Shown: positions 8,607 through 18,156 of the stretch, in pieces
Layout of the letters: every line of letters starts with the position of its first letter
Position numbering within the stretch: position 1 is the stretch's first letter
DNA from: Bacteroidota bacterium
GTDB lineage: Bacteria; Bacteroidota; Bacteroidia; JACCXN01
Reading direction: 5' to 3'
Assembly: GCA_013696965.1 (NCBI GenBank)
Contig: JACCXN010000038.1
Location: 1-64,000, forward strand
DNA length: 64,000 nt
Notes under the pieces: model-generated
Database searches by the model: none
Told to the model about the DNA's origin: nothing
The model's input: the letters and a program-made list of their open reading frames with translations, nothing else
Program-made: the position numbers and the translations under genes

Positions 8607-9156
8607 TAATCCTATTTTTCAATAATTAATGCTTAAGTCCTAAAGTTAATCAATTTTGATCATAAATATATTTACATTAAGGCTTTGATTATAAGTAGTT
8701 TTAAACATTTCTAACCAATTTCCTTTAGATTAGTTCGACTTAACAAATGCAAAAAATATATTTCCAAATGAAATTGAAGATTAGGTCCAGGAAAACATTT
8801 TCTTAATTTCCTTTCGCATTGTTTTTTTTACCAAATAACGTGGGCTGAAATCCAATATTTAATTTTCCCGGAAACAAAATAACTATTTAAGGTTTTATAG
8901 GTTAATAGAAATTGATCAGGGCAATTGGAAAAAATAGGCACGAGCTTTTTTTTATATTTTTTTTGCATACAATCCAATAATAACAACACTTTATAGTTAT
9001 TAGCTACTGGAAACGCCTATTATTAAAGCATTACAAACAACTGTAACACGAGTATTACAATAAACAATGGCAGTACAACTGAATTCATTGTTGTTAAATT
9101 TTCTATTTGCTTGAATCCATAATTTAATTATTAATTTTTCTTGTAACTAAAAAGCT
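8607..9156. other. Divergent intergenic region between two T9SS cargo genes
   Basis: This is AT-rich DNA with long T and A runs and no reading frame longer than a few dozen codons. It must hold the promoters of the minus-strand hydrolase and the plus-strand glycoside-hydrolase-like gene. No clear TAnnTTTG box with a well-placed -33 element was found. Nothing else is recognisable. Confidence 0.5.
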
Positions 9157-10863
9157 ATGAAAACAAAAACTATTTACTCAGTTCTTACCATTATTGCGCT
9201 ATTTATTCTTTCACAGGATACCTTCTCACAAGCTATCTCACCTTATTTTTTTGGTCAGAATTGCTGGATGCCAGATTCAATAGGCAGCAAGAAGTTTGGG
9301 GGTCAGCTTCACAATAAATGGCAGGAAATCAAGCAAAGTAATGCACAATTAATTCGTTTTGGGGGAATTGGCCCTGATGATAATAAACCTACAAATTATC
9401 AATATATTAAAATGATTGATTCGATAAGAATGAATGGAATGGAACCAATAATACAGGTTCCCTATTTTAATGGAAAATACACTGCATCCCAGGCAGCAGC
9501 AATAGTAGAGTATATAAATATTACTAAGGGAAAAAAAATTAAATTCTGGATTATTGGAAATGAACCGGATCATGTCTATAAATTTACAAGTTCTTCTCAA
9601 GTAGCACCATATATAAGATCTTTTTCCTCTGCGATGAAAGCAAAAGATCCCTCAATAAAAATTATCGGTCCTGAAACAGCATGGTATAATACAAATATTA
9701 TCAATGGATTAACTTCACCAGGAGGTCCTGATGATATAACAGGAAAAGATGCTGCTGGAAGGTATTATATAGATGTTATTTCATTTCATACTTATCCTTT
9801 TAATGGCACCCAGACACGTGATGAAGTTATTTCCAACCTTACTGTTCCAGGAAATTTTCAGGATCGTCTCTCGTCTCTTAACTCCAGAATAATAAATTGT
9901 AATACTGCGCATGGAAGAACTGGTGATAATGCATTAATAACAGCAGTTACAGAGGCTAATATAAATTTCAAAAACAGCGATACAGACAATTTAAATGGAG
10001 TTGGTGCCAATAGTTTTATCGGGGGCCAGTTTTGGGTTGAAATGATGGGGATTGGATTAAAGAAAAATCTTGGTTTTTTTAATTTCTGGAGTGTTGTTGA
10101 AGGAAATACACAAGCCTTAAATATTGGTTATTTAGATAGAAACAACGGTAACAAAAAGCCTAGCTACCATCATTTTAAATTAATGGCAGGAAACTTCAAA
10201 GGAAATTATTGTAATGCCACAGACAATAAGGGCAATATAAAGGTTTTTGGAAGTAAAGATACAACTCAAATAGCTGTAATTATATTAAATCAAAGCCAGA
10301 GCAGCAATTATGATTTTAAACTTCGTTTAAATACAGCTGATGTTTCCGGTAACAACAATTTAAAAATCAATGTTAATGCTGATTTAGATATTGAATACGA
10401 TGATATAATCGAAAACCAATCTACAATTTTATTGGTGTTTGATAAAGCCGGAAACATTAAAAAAAAGTGTGAGTACAAACTAAATGGACATGCAAATGCT
10501 AACCTTCCTCCCGCTTGCACTAATTATTCCGACCCGGTTACTCAATTAAAGACAATTGAAAAAAATGAAGATCCCGAAAAAATCAATGGTGAAAAATTAA
10601 TGGATTTTAAGGTTTATCCAAACCCTGCTAATAACAATTTTACTATTAATTTTAATGATGGTGAAAACTCCAAAAATTCTGTAGTGTTAAAGATGATTGA
10701 TCAGGTAGGCAGAGTTGTACTTAATGAAAAATTTACTTTAATTGATGGGCATTTAAATAAACAAATAGAAATAAATGATTATTCAATTGCCACTGGGGTT
10801 TATTCAATCCAAATTGAATCAGATAAAAATGTTTACAGTACTAGAATAATCCTGACAGAATAA
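9157..10863 (+). CDS. Secreted glycoside-hydrolase-like TIM-barrel protein, T9SS cargo
   Basis: This 568-residue protein has a signal peptide (1 to about 25, ending FSQ). Residues about 30-345 look like a clan GH-A TIM barrel: IRFGGIGPD (67-74), IIQVPYFNG, a probable acid/base in WIIGNEPD (Glu136), DVISFHTYPF (206-215) and a candidate nucleophile in ITAVTEANI (Glu267). A small beta domain (about 360-430) follows, of the kind that caps arabinofuranosidase- or GH39/GH30-like barrels, and then a T9SS type A sorting domain (about 482-568) starting at DFKVYPNPA. I cannot assign the exact GH family or the sugar. No polysaccharide-utilisation genes (SusC/SusD) are nearby, so it seems to be an isolated secreted enzyme. 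Confidence 0.8.
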   Translation: MKTKTIYSVLTIIALFILSQDTFSQAISPYFFGQNCWMPDSIGSKKFGGQLHNKWQEIKQSNAQLIRFGGIGPDDNKPTNYQYIKMIDSIRMNGMEPIIQVPYFNGKYTASQAAAIVEYINITKGKKIKFWIIGNEPDHVYKFTSSSQVAPYIRSFSSAMKAKDPSIKIIGPETAWYNTNIINGLTSPGGPDDITGKDAAGRYYIDVISFHTYPFNGTQTRDEVISNLTVPGNFQDRLSSLNSRIINCNTAHGRTGDNALITAVTEANINFKNSDTDNLNGVGANSFIGGQFWVEMMGIGLKKNLGFFNFWSVVEGNTQALNIGYLDRNNGNKKPSYHHFKLMAGNFKGNYCNATDNKGNIKVFGSKDTTQIAVIILNQSQSSNYDFKLRLNTADVSGNNNLKINVNADLDIEYDDIIENQSTILLVFDKAGNIKKKCEYKLNGHANANLPPACTNYSDPVTQLKTIEKNEDPEKINGEKLMDFKVYPNPANNNFTINFNDGENSKNSVVLKMIDQVGRVVLNEKFTLIDGHLNKQIEINDYSIATGVYSIQIESDKNVYSTRIILTE

Positions 10864-10916
10864 TAATTACATTAACTTGAGTTCAATTATTAAATAGCAA
10901 ACCTGTAACTGATACT

Positions 10917-11062
10917 GATTCCTCATTAGCTGCGCTTCATTTCCAGAATGACAGTTATTAGCCTTAAAAGAGGTTAAGGGTTAAATGGCTGTTTTACCGC
11001 CATTTAACCCTTAACCCCTCATAGAATAAAATTCCTGTCATTCCGACCAAAGGGAGGAATAT
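10917..11062. repeat. Paired REP-like elements flanking a long hairpin
   Basis: Two copies of a REP-like motif face each other. The left reads GATTCCTC...AGAATGACAG (10917-10954) and the right reads CTGTCATTCCGACC...GGAGGAATATCT (about 11035-11064). The whole block could fold back with the 18-bp hairpin at 10972-11016 in its centre. It lies just behind the glycoside-hydrolase-like gene. Elements of this 'TCATTCC...GGAATCT' type are dispersed repeats in many bacterial genomes. Confidence 0.6.
10972..11016. terminator. 18-bp perfect hairpin, possible terminator
   Basis: GGTTAAGGGTTAAATGGC (10972-10989) pairs perfectly with its complement at 10999-11016 around a 9-base loop. It lies 109 bases past the stop codon of the glycoside-hydrolase-like gene. 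There is no T-run, so it may stabilise the mRNA end or belong to the REP-like element rather than act as an intrinsic terminator. Confidence 0.55.
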
Positions 11063-11084
11063 CTACAATGCACAAAAAAAATCA

Positions 11085-11360
11085 AAACAGGACCAGGATA
11101 AATCCCCGTCATTCCAAACAGCGTGATAACAAATTGCACGAAAAATAATTATAATCGAATTTAGTTAAGTGAGAAAACTCTGACAAATTGCACGAAACAT
11201 AATTATATTCGAACTCAGGTTATTACTATATAAAATCCAAACAGGACCAGGATATATCCCCGTCATTCTAGACAGCGTGAGGAATCTCTGACAAATTGCA
11301 CGAAATATTATTATAATCGAACTTAGTTATTACTATACAAAATCAAACAGGATCAGAATA
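11085..11360. repeat. Degenerate tandem repeat of about 107 bases
   Basis: Two motifs alternate. P (AAACAGGACCAGGATA) starts at 11085, 11239 and 11345, the last with two changes. Q (ACAAATTGCACGAAA then ATAATTATAATCGAA-like) starts at 11129, 11183 and 11291. P2-P3 is 106 bases and Q2-Q3 is 108, while Q1-Q2 is only 54 because a P is missing. Two P copies are followed by CCGTCATTC and ACAGCGTGA, REP-like text. The array lies between the glycoside-hydrolase-like gene and the convergent end of the CotH array. Confidence 0.75.
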
Positions 11361-11577
11361 TTGGCTTGTTTGTTTATATTAAACTGCATGAAATTTTTAA
11401 ACGAAAAGTAACGAATCCTATTTTTTTCTTACTTTTTATGAAATTCATTACCATTTTTTATTGTTAATAGGAATAGAAAGTTAATTTGATGAATAACACA
11501 ATTAGGAGTTTTATTATTAATTAATACACTTTGATGCTTTAATAAGGAAAATTTGCTTTGTTAATTCTATTGAAGCT

Positions 11578-14550
11578 TTAATAAAAAATAATTTTTTTTG
11601 AAATAAATGATTTTTTATCACATATTTTAATAAAATACATTCCAGGTGAAAAATTATCTCGGTCAATACGTATTTCGTATTCGGCTAGTGAATTCATTCT
11701 TTTAATCTCATTGCCCATATAATCATACATTGAAAAAGATAAATCACTAAGATCGCCATGAGTTAATATGATTTTTATTTTAATAAAGTCAAAGGATGGA
11801 TTAGGTCCAATTTCCACTTGGAATGAATTTAACAATTCATTTTGTAAAATTCCTGTTGAACATTCTGGATTGTATTGTTTACCTGGTGAGCCGCCAAAAC
11901 AGCCTGCAAACCAGTTGGAGGGAAGGTCAAGGCTGACTAATGGATCTTTTAACTCCAATGTTTTCCCCATGCCGTCAGCTTCCATGGGCCAGGGGCTTGC
12001 ATCACTATAATTCACCGATAATACCATCTTGTAATTATAGTCTAACAAACTAATTTTTTCACCGCTATTGGAGAGGTTAAAGGGAATCTGACTTGTATAT
12101 TTTGCTACAAAGGGATATTGGCTAACAAATTTTTGGGTATCGCAACTAAAAACAGCATATCCATTAGGGGGTATTATTGTTCCAAAAGGAATTTGATATA
12201 AATTAGACCTATTTCCATTATCGATATACCAACCTGTAAGGTTTACTGAAACATTTCCATAATTGTGTAATTCTAACCAGTCTCCTGCATCGCTCTCTAT
12301 GGAAGAATTGTAATTAATTTCACTGAAAGTAACTTTAACATCTTTTGAAGAGCCTGTAAAATATGCTATAAATTTATCATCAGAACTTATATTTAATAAA
12401 ATGGATTCCTGATATAAATCTGAAATAATTGAATTACTTCCCCAATATTCAAAAGTAAAACCTGGGTTTGCAATTGCAGTGATTGTAACTGGAACGCCAT
12501 TAAAATAAACTCCTGTCCAGGGTAGGCTATCTGGTATCACAGTATTAATATTTATCCTTCCTGCTTCTAAAGGAGAGCAAATTAAAGTAACATTTACCTG
12601 ATTTTTAAGTGCAAACTCATTTTGAATGTGTTGTCTTGCAATGGGTAACCTTTGTTTATTGAATTCCAACATTTCATCTATTTCATATAGCCATTTAGTA
12701 TAAGTGCCATCCCATTTTTCAAAATGACGATGCATAAAAGGATCTAATTCATCCCGCATTTCAAATGCAATCTTTTCCATATTAACTGGTTGAAATGTTG
12801 TATTCATAATATCTGCATATCGGTTTACAAAATAATTCATGAATACTGTGTTTTTTAGTAATGCCCTTAACATGTCAGAATGAACATTAGGGCCAATAGG
12901 ATTATGAACCATGGCCAGGTTGTTAACTCCAACCTCACGCCTTTTTCCACCTAATCCTTTATCCAGATCAAAATGAGCATACCGCCATTTACCTGAGTTT
13001 TGCGAACGCCACAATCTTATATTGTTACAAGGGCTAGTGTTATCAATCCAATCGTCATTTCCATAGTAAATTTGACTTGCCATGTAATCAACAAAGTTCT
13101 TAACATCAAGAGCTTGGGAAACATTTTCAATAAAATCAGCACTTTTATGGTCTGCGCTCTTAATTTTTGTAGCCATTTTTAAAAAATCCTCGTTACTACC
13201 AGCCTGGGCCCAAATTTTAGTACCTCTGTGTTTTAAAACATCCACAAGGTCAGCATCAACTTTATGATTACTTTCTAAATAATGTTCATCCTGTCGCTCC
13301 CTCATATCATAAACCCCCCAATATTCTCCATTCAAAAAAACTATTACTGGTTCGTATTCGATTATATCAACATTGGTATTTTTAAGGATTCTATGCATAA
13401 ATGCATCTCGAATACGAGAGGCATCATATTCCTGGCCGCCATTACGTAAATTGATACTTTTAAAGGTCTTAATAAAACTTTTTTCTCTAAAGAGTGGATA
13501 TTCAATTGGGCCTTGTCCTAATTTTTTCTTGGTAACAATTCTGAAACTTCGTTGTGCAAAAGCCCTTGAACGTCCGCCATGTATTTGTAACTCTGCTTGC
13601 AACTCGAATTGTTTAATGTTTTTATTATCGAAATATTCCACATGGCATAATTTATCCCACGATTTCCAAAAATTTGCACCATAATATGGAAATTTAGGTG
13701 ATGCATCTGGTCCCATTACATACATCCCGATTTTATTATCCCAAAGGTCTTCGGGGTTTATTGAAATTGAGAATATGGGCAAGTTAAGTTCATTCTCATT
13801 TATAAAATAAGTGCTTTTTACCGTTTTACTGGGAAGCTTATTTACACTGCTGTAACATTTAGCCGAAATAATTTTTGTTGAATTTATAAGTAATTCTGAC
13901 GAATATAAGCTTGATGTACTGGTTGGAAATCCACCATCAAGGGTATACCTAATGATGGCTGTTGGTGAAGGGGTAAAAAGTTCAACAACCTGGTTAAATG
14001 AATAAAACCCGGAATTTAACGAAATTATGGGATCCGGTTCATATCCTTCATAACATTGGGAATTATTATTTGATAGGTTTGGAGATGGGTTATTAAAAAG
14101 GCACCATACATCACTTCCATCCGGATTTCTACCGAAAGAATTGTTATTTTGCAACATTCCTAAATAATAGTTATCTACAATATTGCCATCATCGCTAAGT
14201 ATTATATTCTCCCCATTTGAGGAAAGCTTAAAATTAGTATGGAGAAAATTCTCATCCAAAATATCTTTACCGGATGCGAATATTATTTTATATGAATTTG
14301 CATCTATAGAAATATCAGGAAAAAACCATTTGTCTGGTTTGCCTGGATCATCACTAAGTGAATAATTTAACAGACTCACGGGAAAAGGGTTATTATTGTA
14401 GATTTCTATCCAATCATTAAATTCATTTGTTTCATCTCCAATAATGGAACCATTGGCATTGGAAACTTCATTTATCACTATTTGAGCTTTTAAATAATTT
14501 GATAAACAAAACATCAGGAAAAACACAAAAAATAAAAACGGTTTTTTCAT
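11578..14550 (-). CDS. CotH-kinase-like secreted protein 1 (array copy 1), T9SS cargo
   Basis: This 990-residue protein is built as: signal peptide (1 to about 23, LKAQ), lamin-tail domain (24-165), chitobiase/hexosaminidase-type C-terminal beta domain (about 172-250), CotH domain (about 257-640), InlB-like repeat (652-735, GFTFEYWG), second lamin-tail domain (738-885) and T9SS type A sorting domain (907-990). The CotH part shows HGGRSR (324-329), NLRNGG (367-372), NGEYWGVYDMRERQDE (407-422) and the acidic pair FDLD (Asp528, Asp530). CotH proteins are atypical secreted kinases, known from Bacillus spore coats, where such acidic residues bind metal. With copy 4 it shares a 12-residue GPDAS...GANFWK insertion (280-296). 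The substrate is unknown. Confidence 0.9.
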   Translation of the reverse strand: MKKPFLFFVFFLMFCLSNYLKAQIVINEVSNANGSIIGDETNEFNDWIEIYNNNPFPVSLLNYSLSDDPGKPDKWFFPDISIDANSYKIIFASGKDILDENFLHTNFKLSSNGENIILSDDGNIVDNYYLGMLQNNNSFGRNPDGSDVWCLFNNPSPNLSNNNSQCYEGYEPDPIISLNSGFYSFNQVVELFTPSPTAIIRYTLDGGFPTSTSSLYSSELLINSTKIISAKCYSSVNKLPSKTVKSTYFINENELNLPIFSISINPEDLWDNKIGMYVMGPDASPKFPYYGANFWKSWDKLCHVEYFDNKNIKQFELQAELQIHGGRSRAFAQRSFRIVTKKKLGQGPIEYPLFREKSFIKTFKSINLRNGGQEYDASRIRDAFMHRILKNTNVDIIEYEPVIVFLNGEYWGVYDMRERQDEHYLESNHKVDADLVDVLKHRGTKIWAQAGSNEDFLKMATKIKSADHKSADFIENVSQALDVKNFVDYMASQIYYGNDDWIDNTSPCNNIRLWRSQNSGKWRYAHFDLDKGLGGKRREVGVNNLAMVHNPIGPNVHSDMLRALLKNTVFMNYFVNRYADIMNTTFQPVNMEKIAFEMRDELDPFMHRHFEKWDGTYTKWLYEIDEMLEFNKQRLPIARQHIQNEFALKNQVNVTLICSPLEAGRININTVIPDSLPWTGVYFNGVPVTITAIANPGFTFEYWGSNSIISDLYQESILLNISSDDKFIAYFTGSSKDVKVTFSEINYNSSIESDAGDWLELHNYGNVSVNLTGWYIDNGNRSNLYQIPFGTIIPPNGYAVFSCDTQKFVSQYPFVAKYTSQIPFNLSNSGEKISLLDYNYKMVLSVNYSDASPWPMEADGMGKTLELKDPLVSLDLPSNWFAGCFGGSPGKQYNPECSTGILQNELLNSFQVEIGPNPSFDFIKIKIILTHGDLSDLSFSMYDYMGNEIKRMNSLAEYEIRIDRDNFSPGMYFIKICDKKSFISKKIIFY

Positions 14551-14631
14551 TTAAATAAATTAAAAAGTCAGAAGAAAAAAATGTTTTTCATTTCTAAAAA
14601 AAAATGAATTATTTATTAAATTATAATAAAA

Positions 14632-14640
14632 ATGTTGCCA
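14632..14640 (-). promoter_or_regulatory. Shared upstream element of the CotH array (copy 1)
   Basis: Minus-strand TGGCAACAT, followed by T-rich and A-rich DNA, ends 81 bases before the start of CotH copy 1. The same element in the form TGGCAATAT stands before copies 2 and 4. It may be part of a promoter or an activator site. Confidence 0.5.
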
Positions 14641-14809
14641 TTTCAATACATGCACTTATTTCTTTAGGAATCAACCAAGAATAATTTATCGTTCTATTAT
14701 TTTTAATACATTGAATTAATTTTGATGTATTATTTTCCACAAAGTGTGCATTAATCGGATTGGCTATATACTACTAATAATAGTGTCAAAAAGCTTAGTG
14801 CTTATTTTA

Positions 14810-17746
14810 TTATTGGAAAATAATTTTTTCTGTAATAAAATGAGTAGAATTTCCAGTTTTCACAATATAAATTCCAGGGACAAAATCTTTCCGGTCAAGC
14901 ACTAATTCATTATTTTCCAAGGATTTTATTTTTTTAACTTCTTTTCCGGTAAAGTCATACATTGAAAAAGATAAATCACTTAGAATTTCTTTATCCAAAA
15001 TAATCTTAATTACAATTAGGTCATCGGAAGGATTTGGTCCAATTTCCAAATGAAAATGGTTGTTTATGACTTTTTCAAGGATTCCTGTCAGGCATTCTGC
15101 ATTATAGCCAACTCCAGGTGATCCTCCAAAGCATCCTGCAAACCAATTTGAACCAACATCCAGACTTTCCATTGGATCTTTTAATTCCAATGTTCGCCCT
15201 TTACCATCACATTCATTTGGCCATGGGCTAGCATCACTATAGGTTACCGATACAACGGGTTTGTAATCATAGTCCAACAAACTAATTGTTTCACTACTAT
15301 TGGAAAGATTAAATGGAAGTTGACTTGTAAAAATTGTAACAAAGGGATGTTGGCTTACAAATTTTTGAGTATCACAACTAAAAACAGCATATCCATTAGG
15401 GGGTATTATTGTTCCGAAAGGAATTTGATATAAATTAGCCATATTCCCGTTATTAATATACCATCCTGTTAGGTTTACAGGTAATTCTCCATAATTATGC
15501 AATTCCAACCAGTCACCAGCATCATTCTCAAATGCTGAATGGTAATTTATTTCACTGAAAGTAATTTTAGGCTCAATGGCAGAACCCTTAAAATAGGCTG
15601 TAAAAATATCGTCAGAACTGATATTTAATGTAATTTTTTCATTTGGATCCACACTTGAAATATTTTTGTTTACTCCCCAATAATCAAAAGTAAAACCAGG
15701 ATTTGGAATAGCAGTAATAGTTACTGGAACACCATCATAATAAACCCCATTCCAGGGAATAGATTTAGGTATAATTGAATTGATCTTTATCCTTCCTGCA
15801 TTATAAGGTGAAACAACTAAATTTAACTCCACCTGCTTCACCAGGTTAAACTCCGTTTGAATATGGTTTCGAACGTGATCTCCTCTGGCACTAAACCAAT
15901 TTAGCATATTGTCAACTGAATTATTCCATGCATTGTAACTCCCTCCCCACCTCTCCTGATGTCTTTGCATGGATGAGCTAATCGAATCGCGCATGGGGTA
16001 AGCAACTTTTATTAAACTATCATATTGGAAAACAGTATTCATAAGATCTGCAAACCTATTTACAAAATAGTACTTAAATTCCTGGTTATTTAACATTGAA
16101 CTAAACATTTCAGAATGAATATTGTAATTAGGCGGATTTATTATTCCTGAAAGATTATTCGAGCTAGCCGAGATTCCAAATATTCCACTTGTCATATCCA
16201 AATCCCAAAAAACATATCTCCATTTTCCACCTGGTAATTGGGAATGCCAAAGCTTTATATTGTTGCTACCCCCACTTGGCTTTATCCAATCATTGTTATG
16301 ATAATAAATTTCCGCAATGAAATAATCAACATAGTTTTCAATGTCAATCATTTTCCCAACATTGTTATAAAAAGTAGAACTCTTTGCCTCGGTAGTTTTT
16401 ATATAGTTGTGCATGCTGTAAAATGATGTATCCGATCCTGAAAGAACCCTAATACTTCCTTTATGGGTTAATAAATCAACCTTTTCTGCTGGAACCCCAT
16501 AATTGCTTTCAATGTATTTTTCATCCTGCTTTTCCCTTATTTCATATTCTCCCCAATATTCGCCATTTAAAAAAACAATGGCAGGCTCATATCCCATTGT
16601 ACCTACATTTTCGTTTTTCATTACCTTTTGTAAAAATGCATCTCTAAATCGGGTATAATTATAATCTGTGCCTCCATTTCGTAAATTAAAAGATTCAAAC
16701 CAAGTTACCTTCGGTTTTTCAGGTATCAAAGGGAAATTAAGCACAGAGGTTCCATATTTTTTTCGACATTTTATTCTAAAACTCTTTTGTGGTTTAGCCC
16801 TTGAGAAACCTCCATGTATTTTAATCCCCGCATCCAGTTCAAACTGTTTAACTTTTTGTTTATCAAAATACTCTACATGACATAACTTTTCCCAATCCTG
16901 TTTAAAATTCATATAAATTCCAGTACTGTTGTCAAACAAATCCTTGGGATTCATTGTTATAGAAAATACGGGAAGATCAAAGCTGTTCTCATCAATGAAA
17001 TAAGTTCGTTTTATAACTTTGCTCGGAAGCCTGTTACCACTGCTATAACAAACAGAGGAAATTATACTGGTCTTATTTGCATTAATTGGATTGGCATAAG
17101 TACTCGATGAATTAGAGGGAAAACTACCATCTACACTATACTTTACTATCCCCGAAGGCGAGGGAGTATACAATTCAATTGTTTGACTACTGGGATAAAA
17201 ACCAGCATTCAAAGAAAATGCAGGTTCAGGCTCATACCCCTCATAACAAGCAGAATTGGTATTGGTAGCACCAGGAGAGGGAGTATTAAACAAACATAAA
17301 TTTGTTCCTCCATCAGGACTTCTCCCCGAAGAATGATTGTATTGTAAATGACCTATTTCAAAATTATCAACAATGTTTCCATCATCATCACTAAATATAA
17401 TTTTTTCTCCAGTTGATTTGAGCTTAAAATTAGTGTGAAGGTATTTTCCATTTTTTATATCCTTTCCCGAAGCAAAAATAATTTTATACGAAAGTGGTTC
17501 TATTATAAAATCAGGGAAAGTCCATTTATCAAACTTGTTTATATTATCTGAAAGTGTATAGTTTAATAAATTAACAGGAAGGGAAGATGAATTATAAATT
17601 TCAATCCAATCATTGTTCTCCCCGCTTTCATCCATTAAAATGGAACCATTTGCATTGGAAATTTCATTTATTATTACTTGACTATACAAAGTTTTTTGGA
17701 TGACAAGAACTAAAACAAAAGTCAACAAAAAGAAATATTTTTTCAT
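14810..17746 (-). CDS. CotH-kinase-like secreted protein 2 (array copy 2), T9SS cargo
   Basis: This copy has 978 residues from the ATG at 17746. An in-frame ATG at 17875 would add 43 residues, but only the 17746 start gives the MKKYFF...YSQ signal peptide seen in its paralogues, and the longer form would run through the shared upstream element. Domains follow copy 1: lamin-tail (24-165), chitobiase-type beta domain (172-250), CotH (258-630), InlB-like repeat (about 640-720), lamin-tail (728-875), T9SS sorting domain (about 895-978). Key motifs are HGGFSR (311-316), NLRNGG (354-359), NGEYWGEYEIREKQDE (394-409) and WDLD (Asp515, Asp517). It lacks the GANFWK insertion. It shares a 64-base stretch with a single mismatch with copy 1. 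Confidence 0.9.
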   Translation of the reverse strand: MKKYFFLLTFVLVLVIQKTLYSQVIINEISNANGSILMDESGENNDWIEIYNSSSLPVNLLNYTLSDNINKFDKWTFPDFIIEPLSYKIIFASGKDIKNGKYLHTNFKLKSTGEKIIFSDDDGNIVDNFEIGHLQYNHSSGRSPDGGTNLCLFNTPSPGATNTNSACYEGYEPEPAFSLNAGFYPSSQTIELYTPSPSGIVKYSVDGSFPSNSSSTYANPINANKTSIISSVCYSSGNRLPSKVIKRTYFIDENSFDLPVFSITMNPKDLFDNSTGIYMNFKQDWEKLCHVEYFDKQKVKQFELDAGIKIHGGFSRAKPQKSFRIKCRKKYGTSVLNFPLIPEKPKVTWFESFNLRNGGTDYNYTRFRDAFLQKVMKNENVGTMGYEPAIVFLNGEYWGEYEIREKQDEKYIESNYGVPAEKVDLLTHKGSIRVLSGSDTSFYSMHNYIKTTEAKSSTFYNNVGKMIDIENYVDYFIAEIYYHNNDWIKPSGGSNNIKLWHSQLPGGKWRYVFWDLDMTSGIFGISASSNNLSGIINPPNYNIHSEMFSSMLNNQEFKYYFVNRFADLMNTVFQYDSLIKVAYPMRDSISSSMQRHQERWGGSYNAWNNSVDNMLNWFSARGDHVRNHIQTEFNLVKQVELNLVVSPYNAGRIKINSIIPKSIPWNGVYYDGVPVTITAIPNPGFTFDYWGVNKNISSVDPNEKITLNISSDDIFTAYFKGSAIEPKITFSEINYHSAFENDAGDWLELHNYGELPVNLTGWYINNGNMANLYQIPFGTIIPPNGYAVFSCDTQKFVSQHPFVTIFTSQLPFNLSNSSETISLLDYDYKPVVSVTYSDASPWPNECDGKGRTLELKDPMESLDVGSNWFAGCFGGSPGVGYNAECLTGILEKVINNHFHLEIGPNPSDDLIVIKIILDKEILSDLSFSMYDFTGKEVKKIKSLENNELVLDRKDFVPGIYIVKTGNSTHFITEKIIFQ

Positions 17747-18156
17747 AAAAACTGAATCATTAGAATTTGAAAAACAACTTAAATTGCTTTCTAATTTCAT
17801 ATAATAATATTGCCACAAAAATCCTTCTGTATTTTTGAGATTTGGAATTCCAAAAAGCCCACCATAAAATGTCACTGAAATTATTTAGAAAGCAAATTAA
17901 TATGCAAACTGAGGAATTTATTCACTCTATAGAAATTTGATTATTTAGCTTTGGGAACTGTTCTGTTTTCATCATTTATTGTATGCAATAGTTGCATTAA
18001 ATTGAAAAGAAACAAAGAGTTTAGACTGAAGGGTTAATAAGCTTCAAATAAATACACTAAAAGTATTTTTAATAAAGTAAGGAAGAAAAAGGATGAAAAC
18101 TAAGACTGAACTAGGGTTATAGTATTTATTGAATTTTCTCCAATTTAATCTCCCTT
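17747..18156. other. Intergenic region between CotH copies 2 and 3
   Basis: This 410-base, AT-rich stretch holds the upstream element of copy 2 at 17807-17815. Nothing else is recognisable: no hairpin with a T-run and no plausible gene. The in-frame extension of copy 2 to 17875 lies here and is judged untranslated. Confidence 0.5.
17807..17815 (-). promoter_or_regulatory. Shared upstream element of the CotH array (copy 2)
   Basis: Minus-strand TGGCAATAT, followed by TATTATATGA, ends 60 bases before the preferred start of CotH copy 2. It matches the elements before copies 1 and 4 at eight or nine of nine positions. Confidence 0.5.

Noticed and set aside
11085-11360. Repeats that might be a CRISPR array
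   Set aside because: The repeated units are long, uneven in spacing (54 and 108 bases) and the DNA between them is itself repeated. No unique spacers and no cas genes are present.
13373-13684. 103-codon open frame opposite CotH copy 1
   Set aside because: It is antisense to the conserved CotH domain. Similar shadow frames occur opposite the other copies (for example 16668-16880), which only reflects shared coding sequence.
17747-17875. N-terminal extension of CotH copy 2 by 43 residues
   Set aside because: The extension lacks a signal peptide at its start, covers the shared upstream element at 17807-17815, and has no counterpart in the other three copies.
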